From contig NZ_JAJMPA010000001.1 of assembly GCF_020991475.1 (NCBI RefSeq), positions 2,604,001 through 2,668,000 on the forward strand: 64,000 bases of DNA, given 5' to 3'. The stretch comes from Pedobacter sp. MC2016-14. GTDB taxonomy: Bacteria > Bacteroidota > Bacteroidia > Sphingobacteriales > Sphingobacteriaceae. Below, piece after piece: positions 8,200 to 16,372 of the stretch; positions within the stretch are counted from its first letter, which is position 1, and the number at the start of each line of letters is the position of its first letter. Made by a program: the position numbers and the translations under genes. Below the pieces are notes generated by a model. It saw only the letters and a program-made list of their open reading frames with translations, made no database searches and was not told the origin of the DNA.

Positions 8200-11100
8200 A
8201 TGTATAAAAATTACACTAAGAATATTGGTGTGCCCACAGGGTATTTCCGTAAATTTCTATTTATTATGCGACTAACCGCAGTTATATTGTTGGTATCTTT
8301 AATGCAGGTCTCTGCTATAGGATTTGCGCAAAAGATTACCATCAGCAAAAAGAATGCACCGCTAAGCCAGATTATAAATGAAATACGCAGCCAGAGTGGT
8401 TACGATTTCTTTTATAGTAACCAGCTGCTAAAAAAAGCGAATCCGGTAACTATTAATGTAAAGGAAGCTTCATTAGAAGAAGTTCTCATGTTATGTTTTA
8501 GCAACCAACCTTTAACCTATAAGGTTGATGATAAGGTGGTGATGCTGAAAGAGAAGACTAAGGAAAATAGTATTGTCAGCAATTTGCTGGATATTTTTAA
8601 CAATATAGATGTACGCATCTCTGTATTAGATGAAACCGGAGGGATTTTACCAGGCGCCACAATTACTGTAAAAGGAACTAACCGAAAGGTAGTATCAGGT
8701 GCGGATGGGAAATTTTTCCTGACAAATGTAGATGAATCGGCAGTTTTAGTAATCACTTATTTGGGCTATGCCACACAGGAAGTGAAGTTAAAAAAAGGGC
8801 AGACAACAGTTACTGTTAGAATGAAGCCTTCTGCAAATGACATGAATGATGTGGTGGTTACGGGTATTTTTAACAAGCCCAAAGAGAGTTACACAGGAGC
8901 AGAACGTACAATAACAGAGAAAGAATTGAAGCAGTTTCAGGGCCGAAACCTGTTTACAACTATTGGAAACATAGATCCCTCTTTTTATGTGGTGCCAAAT
9001 AATGCCTCTGGTGCAGATCCAAACAAGATTCCTGACATACAGCTCCGTGGGACAAGGAGTTTGCCAAATATCGATCAGATTGGTGATGAAACTGTGGCTA
9101 AACTGAATACCCCACTCATTATACTTGATGGATTTGAAAGTACCCTGCAGCGAATGCTGGATCTGGACAACAATGAAATCTTATCCATCACCTTACTAAA
9201 AGATGGATCAGCAACGGCCTTGTATGGTTCAAGAGGGGCAAACGGAGTCGTGGTTATCAGGACAAAAGAACCTGTTCCCGGCAGATTAAGATTATCTTAC
9301 GTAGCAGGCCTAAATTTAAGCATTCCGGATTTGGGAAGCTATAATCTGCTTAATTCTGCTGACAAACTGGAATTGGAACGTCTTTCTGGTTATTATGGAA
9401 GTTCTACCCGCACACCTGAGGCGAATATAGGCTTGCAGCAATATTACAACCAAGTGCTGGCACAGGTTACAAAAGGGGTAAATACAGATTGGCTATCTAT
9501 TCCGTTACGAACAGAAGTGGGGCAAACACATAACCTAAAAATAGAAGGTGGCGATGAAACCTTCAGGTATGATCTTGCCTTGCATTATAACAATCTTAAC
9601 GGTGCCATGAAAGGCTCAGGAAGAAATGCATTTAATGGTACTATTAACCTGTCTTATAAATATAGGAACCTTACTTTCCGAAACAATTTAGTAGTTGGGC
9701 AAACCAAACAAAGTGAGTCACCTTATGGTGCGTTTTCTGACTATGTGAAGTTGAACCCCTATTGGGAGCCTTACGATGCCGCAGGAAACGTAACCCGTTA
9801 CTTCTCACCCTATAATTACGACTATTGGACCATGGCAGGTTTCTATGGTGGTAAGCCATATGCCAATCCTTTATACGATGCGATGTTAAATACCTATAAT
9901 ATCGGAAATTATACTTCTATAACGAATAACTTTATGTTAGATTGGGCACCTATTCCGAAAATGTATGTTAGAGGAGGTTTAAGTGTGAGCAGTAATATGA
10001 GTACCCAGGATAATTTTAAACCGGCAAGTCATTCCTCGTTTTCAACCTATTCAGATGCGGATCTTTTTAGAAAAGGAAGTTATGCCTATAGCAGCGGGAA
10101 GTCTTTAAATTATACAGGACAGGTTACTGCCGGTTATTCCGACCTTTTTGCCGAAAAGCATCGTGTTAGTATAGCAGTAAATTTGGATGCAAACCAGATC
10201 AGAAATACCAACTACACTTTTGATGCAGAGGGCTTCCCGGATGAATCCATAGATCTTTTATCCATGGCCCTGCAATACAAGCAAAATGCGACACCTACCG
10301 GTGGTGAATCTACTACCCGTAGGATTGGCGCGGTTGCCAATGCAAATTACGCTTTAAAAGACCGATATTTGGCAGATTTTACCTACCGTATAGATGGTGC
10401 TTCACAATTTGGCGTCAACCGTCGTTTTGCACCTTTCTGGTCTGCAGGTTTGGGCTGGAATCTGCATTACGAAGATTTCGTTAAGAACAATCTTCCTTTT
10501 GTGAGCCGTTTAAAAATAAGAGGTTCTTACGGATCAACGGGAACTACACAGTTCGGTGCTTACCAGGCATTAGGCACGTATAGCTATATTGTAAAAGACC
10601 GCTACAAAACCTGGCTCGGTACTCGTCAAAATGCACTTGGAAATGCAGATCTGGAATGGCAGAAAACCGACAAATTTGACATCGGTATGGAGCTGGAGTT
10701 ATTTAAAAGCAGGCTAATTTTACAAGGTGACGTGTATTTAGAGAAAACATCTAATTTGCTTTCTTCCCTTGAGTTACCTTACGCTAATGGTTTTGCCAAT
10801 TACAATGAAAATATTGGCTCCTTGCAGCAAAAAGGGTTTGAGGCTTCGGCTGTGGTATGGTTGGTTCCTTATTCACGACAAAAGTTAGCGTGGTCGGTAA
10901 CCGCAAACATTGCACACAATCAGGATAGGATTATTAAATTATCTGAAGCCATGAAAGCAGCCAATGCAAGCAGATTGCTGGCACTTAAAGATGGTTTATC
11001 TATTACACCAAATACCATTATACAAGAAGGTGCTTCGCAAAATACTATTTATGCCGTTCGTTCACTGGGCATAGATCCAAGTACAGGAAAAGAGCTTTTT

Positions 11101-11622
11101 CTGGATGATAAGGGGGAAGTTACCTATTCCTGGCGACCACAATATAGGGTAGCAGCAGGTGTTAACCAACCCAGATTTCGGGGGAATTTAAGTACAATGG
11201 TACGTTACGGTAGCTTTTCTGTAAATACATCTCTTGGTTTCCGATTTGGTGGGCAAATTTACAACCAAACATTGATTGATAAAATCGAAAATGCCGACAG
11301 GTTGATGAATGTGGATTCACGTGTATTTACTGATCGCTGGCTACAGCCTGGTGACCAAACCTTTTTCAGGGGACTAAATGAAATTACGGCCGTAAATGCT
11401 TCTACAAGATTTGTACAAAACGAGACCACATTTACCCTTCAAAACGTAAACATGACCTATGATGTAACCAGTAAACGGTTACTTAAAAAAATGGGTATGC
11501 AATCTTTATCTATTGCAGCCAATAGCGGCGAGCTTTTTTACATCTCTACTGTGCCGCAGGAGCGGGGTACTGCTTATCCTTTTACCCGTCAGTTTTCAAT
11601 GTCTGTCTACGCATCATTTTAA
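8200..11622 (+). CDS. SusC/RagA-type TonB-linked outer membrane transporter with STN domain
   Basis: 1140 aa from ATG 8200; a TTG 24 nt upstream is in frame but less likely. The signal segment is FLFIMRLTAVILLVSLMQVSAIGFAQ. Next comes an STN domain (about 52-125, KNAPLSQIINEIRSQSGYDFFYSNQLL), which in such proteins contacts FecR. Then follow a carboxypeptidase-D-like beta domain (VRISVLDETGGILPGATITVKGT), a TonB-box region, the plug (IILDGFESTLQRMLDLDNNEILSITLLKDGSATALYGSRGANGVVVIRTK) and a long beta barrel ending MSVYASF. It imports oligomers, in complex with SusD, at the outer membrane using TonB energy. The 5' neighbours are its sigma and anti-sigma genes; susD follows 11 nt later. The downstream TlpA and protease genes make a peptide-derived substrate plausible, but the barrel does not reveal it. 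Confidence 0.95.
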   Translation: MYKNYTKNIGVPTGYFRKFLFIMRLTAVILLVSLMQVSAIGFAQKITISKKNAPLSQIINEIRSQSGYDFFYSNQLLKKANPVTINVKEASLEEVLMLCFSNQPLTYKVDDKVVMLKEKTKENSIVSNLLDIFNNIDVRISVLDETGGILPGATITVKGTNRKVVSGADGKFFLTNVDESAVLVITYLGYATQEVKLKKGQTTVTVRMKPSANDMNDVVVTGIFNKPKESYTGAERTITEKELKQFQGRNLFTTIGNIDPSFYVVPNNASGADPNKIPDIQLRGTRSLPNIDQIGDETVAKLNTPLIILDGFESTLQRMLDLDNNEILSITLLKDGSATALYGSRGANGVVVIRTKEPVPGRLRLSYVAGLNLSIPDLGSYNLLNSADKLELERLSGYYGSSTRTPEANIGLQQYYNQVLAQVTKGVNTDWLSIPLRTEVGQTHNLKIEGGDETFRYDLALHYNNLNGAMKGSGRNAFNGTINLSYKYRNLTFRNNLVVGQTKQSESPYGAFSDYVKLNPYWEPYDAAGNVTRYFSPYNYDYWTMAGFYGGKPYANPLYDAMLNTYNIGNYTSITNNFMLDWAPIPKMYVRGGLSVSSNMSTQDNFKPASHSSFSTYSDADLFRKGSYAYSSGKSLNYTGQVTAGYSDLFAEKHRVSIAVNLDANQIRNTNYTFDAEGFPDESIDLLSMALQYKQNATPTGGESTTRRIGAVANANYALKDRYLADFTYRIDGASQFGVNRRFAPFWSAGLGWNLHYEDFVKNNLPFVSRLKIRGSYGSTGTTQFGAYQALGTYSYIVKDRYKTWLGTRQNALGNADLEWQKTDKFDIGMELELFKSRLILQGDVYLEKTSNLLSSLELPYANGFANYNENIGSLQQKGFEASAVVWLVPYSRQKLAWSVTANIAHNQDRIIKLSEAMKAANASRLLALKDGLSITPNTIIQEGASQNTIYAVRSLGIDPSTGKELFLDDKGEVTYSWRPQYRVAAGVNQPRFRGNLSTMVRYGSFSVNTSLGFRFGGQIYNQTLIDKIENADRLMNVDSRVFTDRWLQPGDQTFFRGLNEITAVNASTRFVQNETTFTLQNVNMTYDVTSKRLLKKMGMQSLSIAANSGELFYISTVPQERGTAYPFTRQFSMSVYASF

Positions 11623-11633
11623 AAACGAAAATC

Positions 11634-13148
11634 ATGAAAAGAATATTTACCATTATCATTTTATTGAGCAGCCTGTTATTTAATGCAGGATGTAAAAAGT
11701 GGCTTGACGTGACACCGCAGGGGCAGGCCACCCAGGAGGAATTGTTTAAAACAGAAAAAGGTTTTAAGGATGCGCTTACAGGAGCGTACATCCGTATGAA
11801 GGATGGTAATATTTATGGGGGCAGCTTAATGTGGGGAACTATTGAATATATGGCCTGCAACTGGGATGCATCATCCAGTAACACGGTCATCCCGCAATTA
11901 AAAGCAGGAAATTATAATGATGCCAATGTAAGAACAGGATTTGACAATACTTATCAAACACTATTTAAGGTTATTGCTGACGTTAATAGTATTCTGGAAA
12001 AGATAGAAGATAAAAAGCCCGTTTTTACAGCCAGCAATTATGAAATTGTTAAAGGTGAGTCTCTGGCCTTGCGTGCATTTTGCCACTTTGATGCCTTACG
12101 TTTTTACGGGCCTATGCCTACAAATCCCGGAGCTGCTTTAATTTTACCCTATGTTAAAGAAGTAAACAAAGATATCCACCCGCTACTTCCTTACCAGGAA
12201 TTTATCCAAAATATATTGGCCGATCTGGATCAGGCCGAAGCATTGCTGAGGGATATTGATCCAATTAGGAAATATACCATTGCTGAACTGAACCCAGGTA
12301 CCGCAGTAGGGACTATTCCTGCACAGAGCGACAATTATTTGCAATATAGACAAGTACGTATGAATTACTATGCAATTCTTGCACTTAAAGCTCGTGTTTA
12401 TCTATGGCTGGCAGCTATGGATAGCGCAAATAAAATTAATGCAACAAAATATGCAAAAATGGTAATAGATGCAATGAGCCCCAACGGTGCTACAACATTT
12501 AGACTGGGTGTAGAAAGTGATCGTGCCAGTCAAGATTACACAATGTCACCAGAGCACATTATGGCTTTAAGTGTATATAATTTAGAAACCATTGCTACCA
12601 ATACCTTTGGCCAAAACGGTAGTGTAATGAAATATGATTTTTCTCCATTTTATTACTTAACGGTTTTATTTCCTGCAAATGAAAGTGTATCTGATATCCG
12701 GTTTAAGGACATGTGGATACCAAAGTCGCCGATTGGAACGGCCACATCCAATGATATCATGTACAGGAAGTTTATTCAAAAAGCAGGTGCACTACCCGAA
12801 AGTCAGGTGTTACAGGTTCCTTTATTGCGCTTGAGTGAAATGTACTTGATTATGACTGAATGCGCAGAAACAAAAGCTGCCGCAGAGGCGGTTTATACCA
12901 TTTATTGTGCAAGCAAGGGAATTCCTTTTATTTCATTTAACTCAGCAGACTGGCTTACCGACCGAAGAAATAAAATGGTTAGGGAATATGTACGTGAATT
13001 TTATGGTGAAGGCCAGTCCTTTTTCTGCTTCAAACGGCTGGGGGTAACTACGCTGCCCGCTAGCTGGACAGCTACTTACTACACCGGAACACCTGCAAAA
13101 TATGTGGTGCCAAAACCTTTACGTGAAATCAATTACAATAATAATTAA
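11634..13148 (+). CDS. SusD/RagB-family surface nutrient-binding lipoprotein
   Basis: 504 aa with a lipoprotein signal peptide; the lipobox LFNAGC gives lipidated Cys20. The N-terminal WLDVTPQGQATQEELFKTEKGFKDALTGAY is characteristic of SusD-like proteins, and the middle is rich in TPR-like helices (VKGESLALRAFCHFDALRFYGP, YAILALKARVYLWLAAMD). The C-terminal LRLSEMYLIMTECAE and NKMVREYVREFYGEGQSFFCFKRLG are also typical. It forms the lid of the SusC channel and binds the substrate outside the cell. The gene starts 11 nt after susC and ends 7 nt before the next lipoprotein, so it belongs to the same operon. No specificity can be assigned from sequence. Confidence 0.94.
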   Translation: MKRIFTIIILLSSLLFNAGCKKWLDVTPQGQATQEELFKTEKGFKDALTGAYIRMKDGNIYGGSLMWGTIEYMACNWDASSSNTVIPQLKAGNYNDANVRTGFDNTYQTLFKVIADVNSILEKIEDKKPVFTASNYEIVKGESLALRAFCHFDALRFYGPMPTNPGAALILPYVKEVNKDIHPLLPYQEFIQNILADLDQAEALLRDIDPIRKYTIAELNPGTAVGTIPAQSDNYLQYRQVRMNYYAILALKARVYLWLAAMDSANKINATKYAKMVIDAMSPNGATTFRLGVESDRASQDYTMSPEHIMALSVYNLETIATNTFGQNGSVMKYDFSPFYYLTVLFPANESVSDIRFKDMWIPKSPIGTATSNDIMYRKFIQKAGALPESQVLQVPLLRLSEMYLIMTECAETKAAAEAVYTIYCASKGIPFISFNSADWLTDRRNKMVREYVREFYGEGQSFFCFKRLGVTTLPASWTATYYTGTPAKYVVPKPLREINYNNN

Positions 13149-13155
13149 GAACAAT

Positions 13156-13926
13156 ATGAAAAGATTGATCTATTTTTTGACACTAATTTTGGTAGTACTG
13201 GTTAGCAGTTGCACCAAAACAGATTACCTGCTTTTTAATGATGCGGCAAGGGTACAGCTAAGCGATACGGCAACCATTAACAATTCATTTTTTTATGAGC
13301 CTGCTTCCGTTTTAAAAGATACAGTATACATTCAGGTAAATACCATAGGAAATACAACTAATAAGGACAGGGAAGTAAAAATGGTCCAGGTAATTGAGCC
13401 TGGTATCAACAATCCGGCTGTTGCTGGAGTACATTACATTGCAATGGATGATCCATCTCTTAAAAATTTGATGGTCGTGAAAGGAAATAAAGTCACGGCT
13501 ATGATTCCGGTGGTATTGCTTAGAGACCCAAGTTTGAAAACAAACAGCTTCAGGTTGCGTCTTGAACTGGTGGCTAACGATCAGTTTTCATTAGGGGAAA
13601 AGCAAAGCAGATCCCGTGCTATACTTTTTTCCGATCGTCTGGAAAGGTTTTATTCCTGGAGAAATGATACTTATACCTCAACTGCTTTTGGTGTTTTTGG
13701 CAAATACAGCACGCGCAAGCATCAATTCATGTACGATTACCTTAAAGTGCCTATAGATGAGGCTTGGTTTCAAGCTGCTTTAAGTATACAGGCTACCGGA
13801 AATTATAGAAATTTACTCAAAGAGGCTTTAGCAACATTCAATAATGATCCCGTTAACATTGCTAACGGAACTGCGCCAATGCGGGAAACCAGTCTGGCAA
13901 GTAGTGCCATTGTAACCTTCCCTTAA
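13156..13926 (+). CDS. DUF4843-type surface lipoprotein
   Basis: 256 aa from ATG 13156; the frame continues upstream into susD but this start gives a clean lipoprotein signal with lipobox LVSSC (Cys19). The mature part is beta-rich: LLFNDAARVQLSDT, then NNSFFYEPASVLKDTVYIQVNTIGNT, then GVHYIAMDDPSL and a segment describing a modified backbone (NSFRLRLELVANDQF). This matches the DUF4843 family, which recurs directly after susCD in Bacteroidota and has no assigned reaction; it is presumed to be an accessory substrate-binding protein. It is 7 nt after susD and 24 nt before the next lipoprotein gene. Function is inferred only from position. Confidence 0.8.
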   Translation: MKRLIYFLTLILVVLVSSCTKTDYLLFNDAARVQLSDTATINNSFFYEPASVLKDTVYIQVNTIGNTTNKDREVKMVQVIEPGINNPAVAGVHYIAMDDPSLKNLMVVKGNKVTAMIPVVLLRDPSLKTNSFRLRLELVANDQFSLGEKQSRSRAILFSDRLERFYSWRNDTYTSTAFGVFGKYSTRKHQFMYDYLKVPIDEAWFQAALSIQATGNYRNLLKEALATFNNDPVNIANGTAPMRETSLASSAIVTFP

Positions 13927-13950
13927 TTATTGAAGTATAAAAACTGAATC

Positions 13951-15438
13951 ATGAAGAAATTAATATATATTATAATTATAGGGATGATCACCCTTTGTAG
14001 TAGTTCCTGCATAAAAAACAACGGTAATGATTTTATACCAGATCTGCCTGTCCCTTCAGTAACTGGGTTTGAAAAATCCTATACCACTTACACGCGTAGA
14101 GATGTGTTGAGCATTAATCCTACCGTAAAGGACGAATCGTTGTACACTTTTGAGTGGAGAATATATTCCTCAAATTTTGTGGTGAGCAGTGGAGTCATTC
14201 CTAAAGGTGATTTGATTGCGAGTACAAAAAACCTAAACTATACCGTATTGCTAAATCCGGGGCCTTATATTCTTACCTTTAATGTAACCAACAAACAAAC
14301 TGGCATTAAGCAAATCCTCACCAGTACAGTCAATGTATCTACTTTAACCATGAATGGCTGGTATCTGTTAAAGGACAATGGAACAACTACAGATTTTGAT
14401 TTTATTTATCCAACGGGCAGGATAGATAACTGGATGGCATTCCACAATGATGGTAAAAGTTTAAAAGGAAAGGCGATCAAATCTATATATGCTGGCTCGT
14501 TTAAGATGAGTCCTGCATCTACTGATCTCTTTGGTTCTTTGTTCGTGATCTCTGACCAGGATGCTGGTATTTATAGAATTGACAATGGAAAGCAGATGCT
14601 CAATGCAGACAATATGTTTTTTACCAAACCTGCGGTCTTTAGGCCTCAAAATATTTTGCAGCCTCAAGCCGACCAGAACCTTCGTTTGATTAATGATGGC
14701 AAAGTTTATACCATGAATAAAGGCGCATTATTTACCAATCCTCCTTTATCTACGTACACCATGTCAGCTATAGCAGGTTCCGCAGGTAATGACGTGATGT
14801 TTGATTTAAATTCCAAATCTGTGATTACCGTAGACAATTCCACTTTTGTTCCAGTAAACAGCCTGGCTACTACACTAAAAAATATGAATGCCGAACCCAT
14901 ATGGATTGGTGCATATGCTGGCCTTCGCAGTGTGGTGCTTGAATTGTTTCGCAGAGCCAACGGTGAGGGTTATTTGGTGAAATTGTTTGGTACATACGGC
15001 CCTTTAGCTGGTTATTCAAACCCTTTGGATAAAAGTATAGTTGTTCCTCAAACTCATGGTTTAATGTCGGCTGATGTGATTGCCGGAAATTATGATGCAG
15101 ATTATATTTACTATGCAAAAGGCAATAAAATTTACATTACAGATATTATCTCGCTTACTGAAAATTTACAAGTTACACTAGGTGCTGGTGAGCAAGTAAC
15201 GGCGATACAGCACATTAAATATCCGTTGCCGGGCACTACTACTACACCAACAACCGTAATTACAAATTATCTGAGCATTGCTTCTTATGTTGCAGCGACT
15301 GGCAAGTATAAGGTTTACCTGCATAACATCAGTTCTACAGGGACGATACAAGCCTTAGCCCTGCCAAATTTTGAAGGCACAGGAAAAGTAAGTTCAGTGA
15401 ACTTTATTGAAAACGGTGTTGGTAATAAAACGTATTAA
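13951..15438 (+). CDS. PKD-like family lipoprotein
   Basis: 495 aa with lipobox CSSSC (Cys20). After the signal come two Ig/PKD-like beta sandwiches (about 25-130): VPSVTGFEKSYTTYTRRDVLSINPTVKDES and YTFEWRIYSS, ending TSTVNVSTLTMNGWYLL. The rest looks like a repeated beta structure, possibly a propeller (GWYLLKDNGTTTDFDFIYP, FGSLFVISDQDAGIYRIDNG). Such proteins are commonly found third or fourth after susCD next to DUF4843 proteins and are expected at the cell surface, probably as glycan- or peptide-binding accessories. The stop lies 5 nt before the thioredoxin gene. No catalytic motif is visible. Confidence 0.78.
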   Translation: MKKLIYIIIIGMITLCSSSCIKNNGNDFIPDLPVPSVTGFEKSYTTYTRRDVLSINPTVKDESLYTFEWRIYSSNFVVSSGVIPKGDLIASTKNLNYTVLLNPGPYILTFNVTNKQTGIKQILTSTVNVSTLTMNGWYLLKDNGTTTDFDFIYPTGRIDNWMAFHNDGKSLKGKAIKSIYAGSFKMSPASTDLFGSLFVISDQDAGIYRIDNGKQMLNADNMFFTKPAVFRPQNILQPQADQNLRLINDGKVYTMNKGALFTNPPLSTYTMSAIAGSAGNDVMFDLNSKSVITVDNSTFVPVNSLATTLKNMNAEPIWIGAYAGLRSVVLELFRRANGEGYLVKLFGTYGPLAGYSNPLDKSIVVPQTHGLMSADVIAGNYDADYIYYAKGNKIYITDIISLTENLQVTLGAGEQVTAIQHIKYPLPGTTTTPTTVITNYLSIASYVAATGKYKVYLHNISSTGTIQALALPNFEGTGKVSSVNFIENGVGNKTY

Positions 15439-15443
15439 AATCG

Positions 15444-16328
15444 ATGAAATTAAAATTAAACATTACCCTGTTGGCATGCATGCTAACAGGGGTTGTTTTT
15501 GCACAACAGGATCCAGATCTGGAATCTGCTGAGCTTAAAAAACAAAAGATAGAATTAGACGCTGCCCTGGCTACAATAGAGCAGAAACTTGTTGCAAGTG
15601 AAAAGACCTACAGAGAAGCCCAAACCAAAAAAATAAAATACGACACCATAGGGTTAGGAGCATGGCGTGCAGAAATGGCGGCTCTTAAAATGGAAAAGAA
15701 AAAGGCCGAGGTGATTTTCATTCAAAAGCATCCTGATTATTTTATCAGCCTAATGGCATTAAATGACGTTATCGGGCATTTGCCTGAAAATGTGCCGACA
15801 AAAATAAAATTATATAATAAGCTAGATAAAGGTCTGCAAAAAACAGCAACCGGATTAAAGACCAAAGCTACCCTGGATAAATTTAACGCACTGAGCATCG
15901 GTAAAATTGCCCCGGCATTTTCTGCGCCGGATACCTCCGGAAGGAGCATCAGTCTATCAGATTACCGCGGAAAATACGTCCTGCTTGACTTTTGGGCCAG
16001 CTGGTGTGGCCCCTGTAGAGAAGAAAATCCAGTTGTAGTAAAGGCATTCCGGACTTATAGAGACAAAAACTTTGATGTGCTTTCTATTTCCCTGGATCAG
16101 CCCGGCAAAAGAGATGCCTGGATTAAAGCCATTCATGTCGATCATTTGGATTGGACACATGTGTCTGATTTAAAGTATTGGAACAGTGAAGTGGCGCAAT
16201 TGTACGCTGTTCGTTCCATTCCTCAAAATTTCCTGATTGATCCACAAGGAAGAATCATTGCTGCAAATCTGCGCGGTGAGGCACTCGATAGAAAACTGGC
16301 AGAAATTTTCTTTAAATCTTCAAAATAG
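15444..16328 (+). CDS. TlpA-like thioredoxin-fold protein (periplasmic)
   Basis: 294 aa with a signal peptide ending VVFAQQ. The N-terminal half (about 25-140) is a charged helical region, probably coiled coil (ELKKQKIELDAALATIEQKLVASEKTYREAQ). The C-terminal half (about 150-290) is a thioredoxin/AhpC-TSA domain with IGKIAPAFSAPDTSGRSISLSDYRGKYVLLDFWASWCGPC. The redox pair is Cys188 and Cys191, and the cis-proline loop is in VRSIPQNFLID. This class reduces or shuffles disulfides, or supplies electrons to partners in the periplasm. It lies 5 nt after the PKD-like gene and 44 nt before a large secreted metalloprotease, whose maturation or substrates it may serve; that is an inference from context. 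Confidence 0.9.
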   Translation: MKLKLNITLLACMLTGVVFAQQDPDLESAELKKQKIELDAALATIEQKLVASEKTYREAQTKKIKYDTIGLGAWRAEMAALKMEKKKAEVIFIQKHPDYFISLMALNDVIGHLPENVPTKIKLYNKLDKGLQKTATGLKTKATLDKFNALSIGKIAPAFSAPDTSGRSISLSDYRGKYVLLDFWASWCGPCREENPVVVKAFRTYRDKNFDVLSISLDQPGKRDAWIKAIHVDHLDWTHVSDLKYWNSEVAQLYAVRSIPQNFLIDPQGRIIAANLRGEALDRKLAEIFFKSSK

Positions 16329-16372
16329 CTAATTTTTAAAAGGCCTGTTAAAAAGGGCATAAAAACGCACAA

